Notes under the pieces: model-generated
Database searches by the model: none
The model's input: only the letters and a program-made list of their open reading frames with translations
Told to the model about the DNA's origin: nothing
From: CAVYUC01 sp963771595
GTDB taxonomy: Bacteria > Bacteroidota > Bacteroidia > Bacteroidales > Prolixibacteraceae
Reading direction: 5' to 3'
Length of the DNA stretch: 64,000 nt
Assembly (NCBI GenBank): GCA_963771595.1
Contig: CAVYUC010000015.1
Coordinates: 1 to 64,000, forward strand
Made by a program: the position numbers and the translations under genes
Part shown: one piece after another, positions 33,911-43,976 of the stretch
Numbering within the stretch: position 1 is the stretch's first letter
How the letters are laid out: the number at the start of each line of letters is the position of its first letter

Positions 33911-34396
33911 CCGATATGTTCCACCACAACTTATCGAAACAGGAAATAGAAAAAGCTGGGTAATGAAAAGGAAGAAATTTATCGTGAAATATACAAGCCT
34001 CACCTAAAACCTGTTGAAGGATTAATTCATTTTTTGGAAGAGCTTCAACAAAATAATATTCCGATAGGGGTTGCCACATCGGCGCCGAAAGAAAATGTAG
34101 ATATTGTACTGGACGGCCTCGATATTCGTAGGATTTATAAAATAATTGTGAACGATTCGATGGTGACTCACGGAAAACCGCACCACGAAATTTACCTGAA
34201 GGCGGCTGAACTGCTAAAAACCGATCCGCAAAACTGTGTTGTTTTCGAAGACAGCCTTTCAGGAACAAAATCGGCCTTCGATGCAGGGACAAAAGTTGTT
34301 GCCGTAACCACCACAGTGCCGGCAGAAAAACATAAACATGCTCACCAAACGGTTTCAAATTTCAATGAAATTTCTGTTAAAGCTTTGTTTTCCTGA
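33850..34396 (+). pseudogene. HAD phosphatase (beta-phosphoglucomutase-like), 5'-truncated and frameshifted
   Basis: From about 33850 a frame reads SFSEERFNEFFGRTNEQVL, DMFHHNLSKQEIEKLGNEK, and, after one base change near 33955, YKPHLKPVEGLIHFLEELQ, GVATSAPKENVDIVL, THGKPHHEIYLKAAELL and CVVFEDSLSGTKSAFDAG to a stop at 34396. This is the HAD subfamily I phosphatase order with motifs II-IV, but motif I (the DxD nucleophile) and the cap's start are missing. Without the nucleophile it cannot be active. The truncation point joins directly to the GIY-YIG fragment. Confidence 0.75.
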
Positions 34397-34525
34397 TTCT
34401 GCTGTCTTATCAAAATTAATATTGCTTTTTCTTCAAATCTGAGGTTAATTTGTTGAATATTATGTAACCAATATCAAAAAGTACCTATTTTTACAAAATA
34501 ATTTCAGTTAAAACTTACGAATCAA

Positions 34526-37330
34526 ATGAACAGCAAAATTACGACCTTACTACTTTTTCTCATTGTCCTGGTTTCGTGTAAACAAAATAATACTGAAATA
34601 CCACTTGCTGAGCACCCGCGTCCCGATTTTGAGCGGCCGGTCTGGCAGAATTTGAATGGTTACTGGCAATTCAAAGCCGATTCAACAGATGTGGGAATTG
34701 CAGAAAACTGGCAGAATGAAGCAGAATTTTTTGACCATAAAATCCTGGTGCCGTTTTCATGGGCCAGTCCCAAAAGTGAAGTAGAACTTCCGAAAGTGGA
34801 TGTAGGCTGGTATTACCGCACATTCAAAGTAAAAAATCAGGAGAAATGGAACGACAAACAAACCTATCTTATTTTTGGCGCCAGTGATTTCAACACCACC
34901 GTATGGTTAAACGGTACTGAAATCGGAAATCATAAAGGCGGTTACACACCATTCGATTTTAATATTTCCGAAAACCTGCAGGAGGGAGAAAACCAACTGG
35001 TGGTCCGGGTGGAAGACCGCGAACTGGACAACCGTCCATCGGGAAAACAATACTACGGTAACGCAAAAGGGATCTGGCAAACGGTTTATCTGGAGGCTCG
35101 TCCGGAAATCTACATTGAAAACATAAAATTCACACCCGATATCGACAATAAAGAAGTTAAAGTTGAAATCAATCTAAACGAAAACCCGGGACAACAGCTG
35201 GAATTCTCGCTTTCAGGTAAAGAAAACGGAATCGATTTTACGGCACCGATTCCTGCAAACCAGCAAACCTCGCAGTTTGTTATTCCCATTGAAAATATGA
35301 AATTATGGGATTTGGAAAATCCGTTTTTGTATGAAGTCACCGCAACGCTTTCCGATGAAAACCATGAAGATGAAGTTTCCACTTACTTCGGAATGCGCAA
35401 AATTTCTGCAATGCAAATTTCAGGAAAAGATTTTAAATATGTGGCACTCAACAACAAGCCACTCTACCTGAAACTTACACTCGACCAAAGCTATCATCCC
35501 GAAGGATTCTATACGTTTCCTTCCGATCAGTTTATGAAAGAGGAAATCCAGCGGGCAAAAGATTTGGGATTAAACGGGTTGCGCATTCATATAAAAGCCG
35601 AAATCCCACGAAAACTGTATTGGGCCGATAAAGTTGGATTGCTCATTATGGAAGATGTGCCCAACTATTGGGGGCAGCCTGATTCCGTATCGAAAAGTAA
35701 CTGGGAATATATTGCCGAAAACGAAATGAAACGGGATTACAATCATCCGGCTATTTTTTCATGGGTACTGTTTAATGAAACATGGGGGCTGTTCAGCAAT
35801 GATTCTGCCGGTCATCGTTCCTATACTCCGCAAACCCAGGAATGGGTGCGTGAAATGTACAAAAAAGCAAAGAACTACGATTCCACCCGAATGATTGAAG
35901 ACAATTCGCCATGTAACTGGGATCATGTGGTAACAGATATAAACACCTGGCACAGTTACACTCCGGCACGTAACTGGGCCGGATTCCTCGATATGATTGT
36001 TAAAAACACCTATCCGGGCTCTTCGTTCAATTACATTGACGGTAACACACAGGGCAACGAGCCAATGCTCAACTCCGAATGCGGCGCAGTATGGGGCTAC
36101 AGCGGCAGTACCGGAGATATCGACATCACCTGGGAGTATCATATTATGATGAACGAATTTCGTAAACGTCCTAAAATCGCAGGTTTCCTGTTTACCGAAT
36201 TTCATGATGTAATAAACGAATGGAACGGTTACTACCGTTTCGACCGTTCGAAAAAAATATTTGGACTGGATGAACTGGTGCCCGGAATGAAAATAAATGA
36301 TTTTCACAAAGATCTGTATGTGATTCCCGGCAACAGTTTTTACAACCAGTATGAAGGTGGCAGTGTAGCTGAAATACCGGTGGGAATAAATGCTGTAACA
36401 GATGCCATTCCCGATAATCTGAAAATAAACTATTCGGTTTATGGCTGGAATTCACTGGGAGAAAAATTTGATCATCAAAAAGGAACAATTAACGTCAATG
36501 CGAAACCATTCAGCTATACAGAACTTTCGCCTGTCGATATTTTATTGCCCGAAACTACAGCAGTGATGATTTTTGCAACCGAATTGGTTGATGGAAATGA
36601 TAAAGTAATTCAGCGTAATTTTGTTCCCTTTAAGGTAAACGGGAAAGTTCCTGCAGAATCCCTGGTAATTACACAGGCTCCGGATAAATATACAGATGCC
36701 TCCTGGAACATAAAGTTCAAAAAAACCCAGGATGGTAAAAAAGTATGGGGAATGGGGTCAGGATTCTTTGAATACCAGTTTGAACTGCCAAAGGATTTAA
36801 ATCCTGAAAATGTGGAAAATATTGAATTCAGGGCAGAACTTGCATCGCGTTATCCGCAGTCGAAATATCTTGAAGAGGGCGAAGCAGAGGGAATTGGGAT
36901 GACAATTGTTTCGGAAAAAGGCACTGACCCCGGATATGGAAAAAACAGTTATCCGCAAACCGATGAAAAAATGCACGGTTCGCTGGTTACCCTTAATGCG
37001 AATGGACATATAATCCAGGAGATTGAACTGCCCGACGACCCGGCCGATCACCGTGGAATTTTATCGTGGATGAACCAGGAACCGGGCAAAGCCTGGGGCA
37101 GTGACGAAAAGAAACCCTGGCTGCTGGATGAAGCGGGTTCGTATGGTTACCTGGTAAAAGCCACTTTGGATGAAATTGCAGAAAAAGATGCACTGGAAAA
37201 AGGTAAAGTTACAATTCAACTTTTTGTGGATGAAAATTCCATAGAACGCGGCGGACTTTCTGTTTACGGAAAAGACTCGGGACGATATCCAATGGATTTA
37301 ACGATTATTGTTCATACAAAAGAAAATTAA
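34526..37330 (+). CDS. Glycoside hydrolase family 2 lipoprotein (beta-galactosidase/glucuronidase-like)
   Basis: The 934-residue product starts with a lipoprotein signal (LLLFLIVLVSCKQNN), so it is probably anchored in the outer membrane or periplasm. A sugar-binding beta-sandwich (WQNLNGYWQFKADS, YLIFGASDFNTTVWLNG) is followed by an Ig-like domain and the TIM barrel, with acid/base glutamate in WVLFNETWG near residue 416 and the probable nucleophile in MLNSECGAVWG near 517. About 330 C-terminal residues are an additional beta-rich region. The family cleaves beta-linked sugars; substrate unknown. The membrane AraC regulator next to it may control it. Confidence 0.9.
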   Translation: MNSKITTLLLFLIVLVSCKQNNTEIPLAEHPRPDFERPVWQNLNGYWQFKADSTDVGIAENWQNEAEFFDHKILVPFSWASPKSEVELPKVDVGWYYRTFKVKNQEKWNDKQTYLIFGASDFNTTVWLNGTEIGNHKGGYTPFDFNISENLQEGENQLVVRVEDRELDNRPSGKQYYGNAKGIWQTVYLEARPEIYIENIKFTPDIDNKEVKVEINLNENPGQQLEFSLSGKENGIDFTAPIPANQQTSQFVIPIENMKLWDLENPFLYEVTATLSDENHEDEVSTYFGMRKISAMQISGKDFKYVALNNKPLYLKLTLDQSYHPEGFYTFPSDQFMKEEIQRAKDLGLNGLRIHIKAEIPRKLYWADKVGLLIMEDVPNYWGQPDSVSKSNWEYIAENEMKRDYNHPAIFSWVLFNETWGLFSNDSAGHRSYTPQTQEWVREMYKKAKNYDSTRMIEDNSPCNWDHVVTDINTWHSYTPARNWAGFLDMIVKNTYPGSSFNYIDGNTQGNEPMLNSECGAVWGYSGSTGDIDITWEYHIMMNEFRKRPKIAGFLFTEFHDVINEWNGYYRFDRSKKIFGLDELVPGMKINDFHKDLYVIPGNSFYNQYEGGSVAEIPVGINAVTDAIPDNLKINYSVYGWNSLGEKFDHQKGTINVNAKPFSYTELSPVDILLPETTAVMIFATELVDGNDKVIQRNFVPFKVNGKVPAESLVITQAPDKYTDASWNIKFKKTQDGKKVWGMGSGFFEYQFELPKDLNPENVENIEFRAELASRYPQSKYLEEGEAEGIGMTIVSEKGTDPGYGKNSYPQTDEKMHGSLVTLNANGHIIQEIELPDDPADHRGILSWMNQEPGKAWGSDEKKPWLLDEAGSYGYLVKATLDEIAEKDALEKGKVTIQLFVDENSIERGGLSVYGKDSGRYPMDLTIIVHTKEN

Positions 37331-37436
37331 GCCGCAAAACATTCTTATCAGTAATTTACCAATTTTTAAACAAGATGGCTCCCAAAAAACCCTTGGCATA
37401 TTTAGCGATGCAAGCAACTGATTAATTCAGAACAAA

Positions 37437-38627
37437 TTAAAGAATGCCGGTGGTTTTCAAGTCACGGAGCACCGGCTGCATCCTGCAGTTTTCCCTGAAT
37501 TTACCGGGTGTCGTACCTTCATGTTCTTTAAATATTCTTATAAAAGTATTCAAAGAACCAAAACCTGCAACTTCCGAAATATAATGGAGTGAATAGTTAT
37601 CAAACGATTCATCCTGCAGCAGTTTTCTGGCTTCCAGAAACCGGTATTTATTTACAAAATCACTGAATGAACAGGAAAATTCCTGATTAATCAGGTTGGA
37701 AATGTACGTTCGGTTGGTTTGCAGCTGCGAAGAAACATGAGTAATCTTCAAATCGGACTGGTTGTATATTTTATCTTCCGAAAACATCAGCAAAAGTTTC
37801 TCCTTTAGCTGTGCCTGGTTAAATTCCTTCAGGTTTCTCTCCGGTTGCTGTTTTTCATCGTTAATTAAATCGGCGACGGTATGATTCTGCATATAACCCT
37901 GCAAACCAATAAAAAACAACAGAATGCTAAATATTAGGGATGGAATAAAAAGCAGCACGACAGAATTCAAAAAAACTTCCCGTCCAATGATATTAAAAAC
38001 AATACTCATCAGCGAAGTAGCTACAAAAGAGTATAACAGGAAATTAACCCAATCAATAGTTTTGCTTTCCAAATCAGAATAAAAATTGGCGATGCGGTTA
38101 TTATATACTATAACCAGCTTGCGTCCTTTAAACAGAAAATACACTACCTGCACTGCAAAAATAACCCTGCTGAAAATAAAAACCATCCGCTGCAATCGAA
38201 CTACAAGTGACGCTGTTTCATTGATATTCTCTCCCAGAAAAAATTTATTCAAATACATTGTTTTTTCTGCAGGTGTCATTATCAGGTAAAATAAAGCAGA
38301 TAAAAATCCCATTAAAAGGGCCGGGAAAAGTAGCTTCAGATTTTTCCGCCGGAATGCATCCCCTACGGTTAATAACCGGATGTACAAGTAATACAACGGG
38401 TATACGGATAAAGAAGCTGCCGTATAAACAGGATCAAATACAAGATAAATGTGCAGTAACTTTTTAAAAAAGACGGCATGAGACAAATAGATTAAAAAAG
38501 CTGCAATCATAAAAATTCCGAGAAAACTTTTGGCCCTGTTGCTTTGGTTTACCGATGACAATACCAGCACAAGAATCCAAAAAAAAGTGATGTACATTGG
38601 GGTGTAAATAATCAAATCCTTCAACAT
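37437..38627 (-). CDS. AraC-family transcriptional regulator with N-terminal membrane domain
   Basis: A 396-residue product with about seven hydrophobic segments in its first 240 residues (PMYITFFWILVLVLSS, FLGIFMIAAFLIYLSH, FIPSLIFSILLFFIGL) and an AraC-type DNA-binding domain in the last 110: ITHVSSQLQTNRTYISNLI, FSCSFSDFVNKYRFLEARKL and EVAGFGSLNTFIRIFKEHEG. This membrane-AraC layout is common in Bacteroidota and may sense extracellular or membrane signals. It converges with the GH2 gene and diverges from the secreted repeat protein gene. Confidence 0.9.
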   Translation of the reverse strand: MLKDLIIYTPMYITFFWILVLVLSSVNQSNRAKSFLGIFMIAAFLIYLSHAVFFKKLLHIYLVFDPVYTAASLSVYPLYYLYIRLLTVGDAFRRKNLKLLFPALLMGFLSALFYLIMTPAEKTMYLNKFFLGENINETASLVVRLQRMVFIFSRVIFAVQVVYFLFKGRKLVIVYNNRIANFYSDLESKTIDWVNFLLYSFVATSLMSIVFNIIGREVFLNSVVLLFIPSLIFSILLFFIGLQGYMQNHTVADLINDEKQQPERNLKEFNQAQLKEKLLLMFSEDKIYNQSDLKITHVSSQLQTNRTYISNLINQEFSCSFSDFVNKYRFLEARKLLQDESFDNYSLHYISEVAGFGSLNTFIRIFKEHEGTTPGKFRENCRMQPVLRDLKTTGIL

Positions 38628-38831
38628 ACTCTCTTTTTTTAGCTGAATTAAACCGGTAAAGGAACCAATTTTACCATTTGGATATGCAATTTACCAAATG
38701 ATAAACCACTGCAATTTAAAAAAAATACTTTTGGCAACAGGCTGATTTGAAAATGTAAATAACTCATGGATAAATTCTTTTAACATTGAAATCAGGCAAA
38801 GACTTTTTTTCAAAAAATAAACTTTACAATC

Positions 38832-40157
38832 ATGAAAGCAGTTTGGTTTATCGTTTTTCTTTTTTTATTGAATGAAATTGGTGCTCAAACATGGATTCCT
38901 GTGGGCAAAACAACCATTTCCGAAGGTGAAGCATTTGATCAGGTCATTGCTCTGGATGGAGAAACACCTTATGTCGCCTTTATGGATCGTGCCAATGGTG
39001 ATAAAGCTACTGTCATGAAATACAATGGTACAAGCTGGGAAACTCTTGGCAGTGCAGGCTTTACTTCTGGAAAAGCAGAATCAATCAGTTTTGCTGTAAA
39101 AAATGGGATTCCTTACGTTGCCTTCAGCGACGAAACCAATGGATATAAAGCCTCTGTAATGAAATTCAATGGTTCGGAATGGACCTATGCCGGAGCTGCA
39201 GGTTTTTCACCCTCGACTGCCGATGCTGTATGCCTTGCGTTTGGCAATGAAACATCGTATGTAGCATTTGAAGATGGAAACAACAGCAAAGTTACCGTGA
39301 TGAAACTGGACGGTGGAAGCTGGTCGATAGTTGGTGAGACTGGTTTTTCAACCGGCTGGATGACCAATGTTGTTGCCCTGGCCGTTGAAGGAAACACACC
39401 TTATGTCGCGTATCGTGATTATGGAGCAGATTATAAGGCCAGCGTGATGAAATTTAACGGAACAAACTGGGAGTTGATGGGCACGGAAGGTTTTTCTGAA
39501 CGAACGCACGATGCATACCAGTGCCTGGCTGTTTATGGTGGAACTCCGTACGTGGCTTCCTGGAATGCAGATGCAAATGCAGGTGTTTATCAATTTGATA
39601 GTAATGCCTGGAAAATTCTTGGAACACCAAACGTTTCTGATGATCAGGTTTCTTCCCAAAGTATTGTTTTTTCCAAAAACGGAACTTTATTTCTTACATT
39701 CAGTGACTGGGGAAACAGCAAAAAAGTAAAAGTGGTAAAATATGATGAAAATAACTGGAGCTCCTTAGGAGAGTATGCATCTCAGGGTGAAGCGACGTAC
39801 ATCAGTATTGCCGTTTCGGATAAAGGCATTCCTTATGTTGCCTACCGCGACAATTACAATATGAGACGCACCACAGTAATGAAATACGATGCAGCAACAG
39901 GCACTGAAAACAGCATTGAAAACGGAAACCTCAGGATTTATCCAAACCCCGTGAATAGTTGTTTTCATATAGAATTGCCTGCCGGAATTTCCGGCTGTAC
40001 TTTAAAAATTATAAACATGAATGGGCAGATCATTTACAGCAACAATCATTACACGTCCAATCAACAAATTGATTTATCAAAAGAATCAAAAGGCATCTAC
40101 CTTATAAAAGCACAAAGTAAATTTCAACCCTTCTTCAGGAAAATTGTTAAGAAATAA
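38832..40157 (+). CDS. Secreted repeat (propeller-like) protein with T9SS sorting domain
   Basis: Signal peptide MKAVWFIVFLFLLNEIGAQ at the N-terminus. The body has about seven repeats of 45-50 residues with the pattern TPYVAFxDxxNGxKATVMK-NGxxWxxxGxxGFS, probably blades of a beta-propeller. The last 80 residues form a type A T9SS C-terminal domain: IYPNPVNSCFHIELP, LKIINMNGQIIYSNN and KGIYLIKAQSKFQPFFRKIV. The product is therefore exported across the outer membrane and attached to the cell surface or released. Function otherwise unknown. It ends at a clear terminator shared with the convergent isomerase gene. Confidence 0.88.
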   Translation: MKAVWFIVFLFLLNEIGAQTWIPVGKTTISEGEAFDQVIALDGETPYVAFMDRANGDKATVMKYNGTSWETLGSAGFTSGKAESISFAVKNGIPYVAFSDETNGYKASVMKFNGSEWTYAGAAGFSPSTADAVCLAFGNETSYVAFEDGNNSKVTVMKLDGGSWSIVGETGFSTGWMTNVVALAVEGNTPYVAYRDYGADYKASVMKFNGTNWELMGTEGFSERTHDAYQCLAVYGGTPYVASWNADANAGVYQFDSNAWKILGTPNVSDDQVSSQSIVFSKNGTLFLTFSDWGNSKKVKVVKYDENNWSSLGEYASQGEATYISIAVSDKGIPYVAYRDNYNMRRTTVMKYDAATGTENSIENGNLRIYPNPVNSCFHIELPAGISGCTLKIINMNGQIIYSNNHYTSNQQIDLSKESKGIYLIKAQSKFQPFFRKIVKK

Positions 40158-40217
40158 ACAAAGCTTTTGATTGCCCTTTATTAATGAAATAAAAAATCCC
40201 GGCATCCGATAAAACAA

Positions 40218-40242
40218 AAAGGATGGTTTACCGCCATCCTTT
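40218..40242. terminator. Bidirectional terminator between convergent genes
   Basis: AAAGGATGG-TTTACCG-CCATCCTTT, a 9-bp perfect stem followed by CGTTTT on the plus strand and preceded by AAAACAAA (U-rich in the minus transcript). It lies 61 bp after the T9SS protein gene and 24 bp after the minus-strand isomerase gene. Confidence 0.8.
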
Positions 40243-40265
40243 CGTTTTATTATAACTTTATAACT

Positions 40266-41183
40266 TTACACCTCAAAGGAATCCACCTCCCGGTAGGCTT
40301 CAATCAATCTTTTTTCGCCTTCAATTCCCTTACCGGAAATGCCGTGTTCCATGCCCAGAATGCCATCATATCCTTTATCGTAGATGTGTTTGAACACATT
40401 TTTGTAATTTATTTCCCCTGTGGTTGGCTCCTTCCTTCCTGGATTATCACCGATTTGTATATAGGCAATTTCATCCCAGGTAAGATCAATATTCGGAATC
40501 AGGTTACCTTCCATTTTCTGCATATGATAAATATCGTACAGTATTTTGCAGGAAGGACTGTTCACCGCTTTGCAAATCATGTAGGTTTGCTGTGATGTTT
40601 GCAAATAGAGATCTGGAGAATCGGAAAGGGGCTCCAGCACCATAACCAGCCCGTGGGGTTCAAGAATTTCAGCTCCCCGGCGCAGGGCTTCAATAACATT
40701 TGCATCCTGCACACCAATCGGAAGTTTTCGTTCAAAACTACCAGGAACAACAGTCATCCATTTGGCATTTACACGTTTTGCCACATCAACGGCTCTGCGG
40801 CAGCCATCCAGAAAAATATCCACATTTTCCTTCTTCCCGGCTGCCAGTGTATTTGCAAGGTTTCCGCCTTTGTCCACCACAAAAACTCCCATCGTCAGGC
40901 CAAGATTAGCCATTGTTTCGCCTATTTTATTTTGCATGGCGACATCGCGTCCCATCATCCCGTTGTCTTCAAAAGCGGTAAATCCCTGATCGGCTGCAAA
41001 TTTTAACTGATCAATCAAATCGTCTCCGGCACTGTTTTTAAACATGCCAAAATGTGGCGCATATTTCAGCTTAAATTTTTCGGAATTTGAAACTACTGAG
41101 GCAGAAGCTCCCAATGTAGTGGTTAATCCGGTAATTGCAACGCTGCCGGCTACCGCATTTCTAAGAAAATTTCTACGTTTCAT
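40266..41183 (-). CDS. Hydroxypyruvate isomerase-like TIM-barrel protein with Tat signal
   Basis: The N-terminus MKRRNFLRNAVAGSVAITGL is a twin-arginine signal, so the folded enzyme is exported. The remaining 275 residues form an AP-endonuclease 2-type TIM barrel: APHFGMFKNSAGDD, MGVFVVDKGGNL, VMVLEPLSDSPDLYLQTS, ILYDIYHMQKMEGNL and ILGMEHGISGKG, with the glutamate, aspartate and histidine positions of the metal site present. It resembles hydroxypyruvate isomerases, but exported members of the group are usually found in sugar-oxidation loci. Substrate unknown. Confidence 0.85.
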   Translation of the reverse strand: MKRRNFLRNAVAGSVAITGLTTTLGASASVVSNSEKFKLKYAPHFGMFKNSAGDDLIDQLKFAADQGFTAFEDNGMMGRDVAMQNKIGETMANLGLTMGVFVVDKGGNLANTLAAGKKENVDIFLDGCRRAVDVAKRVNAKWMTVVPGSFERKLPIGVQDANVIEALRRGAEILEPHGLVMVLEPLSDSPDLYLQTSQQTYMICKAVNSPSCKILYDIYHMQKMEGNLIPNIDLTWDEIAYIQIGDNPGRKEPTTGEINYKNVFKHIYDKGYDGILGMEHGISGKGIEGEKRLIEAYREVDSFEV

Positions 41184-41812
41184 TGAATTTATTGGTTTAA
41201 GTATTAATATAATCGCATGGCTAAAATAACGAAAATATGATGATTTTTAATATATACCGGTTGTTATATACTACAGCATTTCATTTCGCTTGTAAATTTA
41301 CGGGCAGGAGATATCAAAATCCAAAAGTCGTCCAGGTATTTTAAAATCCGGAGGATTTAAATGTTTACAGAAAATAATTGTTTCAAAAAAGAACATGCCA
41401 GTCCGGCAGGCAGGGAATCGAAGAATATAGTTCATCAGCATTATGTTTACATGTGATATCTCTGGCATAGGTAGTTGTATTAACAGCAGGATTTATTCTT
41501 TCTGCCAAAGTAGTTTTGTACCGGTTTTCACCATACTTTCCCTATACCCGGGACAGATTAAATTCGATTATTAATATTGTTGGTATATCGTTGGTATATT
41601 TTTGGTATGGATATGGCCATGCGGAAACAGCGAAGAAAACACTTCAGAACTTCCTCTTTTTAGGGGTTTTGGCAACCTCTGCTGAAAGGAGACTTCATAT
41701 GGTCTGCTCAATGTTTTTTTTCTCTTTTTCTTCGTATCCATACGAATACTGGTTTTTTATATAATCATTCAAGGATTTTATCTTTCACGTTTCATATATA
41801 AACCAGTTACAT
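41184..41812. other. 629-bp intergenic region without a recognised gene
   Basis: Upstream region of the isomerase gene and downstream region of the ZIP gene. A plus-strand frame at 41516-41764 (82 codons) is Phe/Tyr/Ser-rich and not protein-like. Three close copies of TTGGTATA occur at about 41580-41608. No RNA gene, clear hairpin or known repeat was found. Confidence 0.5.
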
Positions 41813-42565
41813 TCAAGCCAAAAAAGAAAGTAAAAAAGAAGTAAGAAACCCCAGCACCGTAACTATTCCGACAATGCTGTGGCCTTTTTCAAAGGCTTCG
41901 GGAATCATGGTCGCAGCAAGCATATTCAAAATAGCTCCTGCCGCAACAGCAAGTGTCGCCCCTGTTATTTTTTCCGAAAGCTGACTAAAAACACTGTAAC
42001 CCAAAACCGATGAAATTCCTGTAATAACAGCAATCCCACCCCAGATTCCAAAAATAAACAGTTTCGATCGGCCGGCATTTTTCATTCCTGACGTACTGGA
42101 TAAACCTTCCGGAATATTGGACAGAAAAACCGCAACCACGGTGGCGACGCTCACTGCCCCTCCCTCCAGCATGCTTATTCCAATGGCGATTGTTTCGGGA
42201 ATTCCGTCAAGCAGAGAGCCCAGGGCAATTGCCACTCCACTGCCCGACTGTTCCTTTTCCGAAGGTTGTTGCTGTTGTGAGCGCTTGCGGTGTTTTGCCC
42301 CTTTATGTTCCAGAAAGTAATTGGCCACCGAATAGATGGCGGCTCCTGACAAAAAGCCAACAGATGCAGAAAACATTCCTCCCTGCCGATACGCTTCGTG
42401 CATCAGTTCGAAAGCCAAAGCGGATATTAATACTCCGGCACCAAATGCCATAATTATTGCAATTACCTTTTGCGACATTTTTAAGTAATATCCCAGTAAA
42501 GAACCAAACACCAACGCTCCGCCTGAAATTAATCCCCATATCCCGGCTTTTAACCAATCTGCCAT
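41813..42565 (-). CDS. ZIP-family divalent metal transporter
   Basis: A 250-residue membrane protein with about eight hydrophobic segments. The ZIP metal-binding helices are seen in ALGSLLDGIPETIAIGISML (helix 4) and VAVFLSNIPEGLSSTSGMK (helix 5), both with the P-E core; a His-rich/Lys-rich loop (HKGAKHRKRSQQQQPSEK) lies between helices 3 and 4. The canonical histidine before D-G-I-P-E is replaced (SLLDGIPE), so the substrate range may differ from that of zinc importers such as ZupT. Adjacent genes do not suggest the metal. Confidence 0.85.
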   Translation of the reverse strand: MADWLKAGIWGLISGGALVFGSLLGYYLKMSQKVIAIIMAFGAGVLISALAFELMHEAYRQGGMFSASVGFLSGAAIYSVANYFLEHKGAKHRKRSQQQQPSEKEQSGSGVAIALGSLLDGIPETIAIGISMLEGGAVSVATVVAVFLSNIPEGLSSTSGMKNAGRSKLFIFGIWGGIAVITGISSVLGYSVFSQLSEKITGATLAVAAGAILNMLAATMIPEAFEKGHSIVGIVTVLGFLTSFLLSFLA

Positions 42566-42767
42566 ATTTATCTATTTTAAGATTGTATTTTCGGAAGCCA
42601 AATACATGATTGTTAAACAACCTTTCGTTATATTCTGTTTGATATTTTCATGATTATTCGTTTTTTTTCCAAAATAAAAATCAATTCATCAACTTCCTTT
42701 TTGCTTCGTTACAAAAGAGTTGTTAATTTTAACATTTCATTTCTGAATCAACTAAAACGTATTTAAT

Positions 42768-43916
42768 ATGAATAGAAAACTACGAATGGGAATGGTCGGT
42801 GGCGGAACCGACGCATTTATTGGTGCAATTCACCGCCTCGCAGCATTAATGGACAACCAGATTGAATTGGTTTGCGGCTGTTTCAGTGTCGACCCGGAAA
42901 TTTCGAAATCATCGGGAAAATTATACTACCTCCCTGATGACCGGGTTTATGAATCTTATCAGGAAATGTTTGAAAAAGAAGCACAGCTTCCTGAGGGCGA
43001 TCGCATGGATTTTGTTTCCATTGTAACACCCAATTTTGTGCATTTCGCTCCGGCAATGATGGCTCTCGACAATGGATTTAATGTGGTTTTAGACAAGCCA
43101 ATAACATTTACACTTGAGGAAGCATTAAAACTGAAGGAAAAAATAAATGAAACCGGATTAACTTTTGCGCTCACCCACACCTATTCAGGCTATCCGGCAG
43201 TAAAACATGCCAAACAAATGATTGCCGATGGTAAACTTGGTACGATCCGCAAAATTTATGTGGAATATCCGCAGGGCTGGTTGTCTTCGAAACTGGAAGA
43301 CACCGGTAACCAGCAGGCTTCATGGAGGACCGATCCAAAACGTTCTGGGAAAGCAGGTTGTATGGGCGATATCGGAACCCATGTTCATCATTTGGCGGAA
43401 TACATGACCGGATTAAAAGTAACCGAATTATGTGCAGAACTCAATACGTTTGTACCCAACCGGCTACTTGATGATGATGGCGCTGCATTACTCCGTTTCG
43501 ACAATGGTGCCAAAGGAGTATTAATGGCTACGCAGGTTGCCGCAGGCGAAGAAAATGCCATTCGGATTCGGGTTTATGGAGATAAGGGAGGTTTGGACTG
43601 GGAACAAATGGAGCCCAATACTTTAACCGCAAAATGGCACGGGCAGCCAACTCAGATTTTCCGCGTGGGCACCAGCCTTGACAGTAAAATTGCTGCGCAC
43701 AATACCCGCACTCCAGGAGGACATCCGGAAGGATACCTGGAAGCATTTGCCAATATTTACCGCAATTTTTCGTTAACAGTTCGTGCTAAAATGAACAACG
43801 AGGAACCCACTCCCGAAATGCTCGATTTTCCGGGTGTGGAAGATGGAATCCGCGGAATGCAGTTCATTGATACAGTTGTAAAAGCAGGATACGATGATAA
43901 CACACAAATGGGTTAA
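42768..43916 (+). CDS. Gfo/Idh/MocA-family oxidoreductase, cytoplasmic (C-terminus cut by a stop)
   Basis: NAD(P)-dependent sugar oxidoreductase, 382 residues. The Rossmann motif is LRMGMVGGGTDAFIGAIHRL at the N-terminus, with VVLDKPITFTLEEALKLKE (the E/D-K-P motif) and GKAGCMGDIGTHVHHLAEYM (catalytic D...H) in the middle. It ends YDDNTQMG; the duplicated downstream copy of the same 3' region continues MGEIWGMRI, so a G to T change (GAA to TAA) removes 6-8 residues here. It is the first gene of the sugar-oxidation cluster, and its last 374 bp lie inside the 4,300-bp tandem duplication. Confidence 0.9.
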   Translation: MNRKLRMGMVGGGTDAFIGAIHRLAALMDNQIELVCGCFSVDPEISKSSGKLYYLPDDRVYESYQEMFEKEAQLPEGDRMDFVSIVTPNFVHFAPAMMALDNGFNVVLDKPITFTLEEALKLKEKINETGLTFALTHTYSGYPAVKHAKQMIADGKLGTIRKIYVEYPQGWLSSKLEDTGNQQASWRTDPKRSGKAGCMGDIGTHVHHLAEYMTGLKVTELCAELNTFVPNRLLDDDGAALLRFDNGAKGVLMATQVAAGEENAIRIRVYGDKGGLDWEQMEPNTLTAKWHGQPTQIFRVGTSLDSKIAAHNTRTPGGHPEGYLEAFANIYRNFSLTVRAKMNNEEPTPEMLDFPGVEDGIRGMQFIDTVVKAGYDDNTQMG

Positions 43917-43976
43917 ATTTGGCGAATGAGAAAATAAAGTGAAAATAAGTAGTACAAAAAATAACAGACCTTTCTT

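Noticed and set aside
41516..41764. 82-codon plus-strand open frame in the gap before the ZIP gene
   Set aside because: Composition rich in Phe, Ser and Tyr with no domain-like order; probably non-coding.
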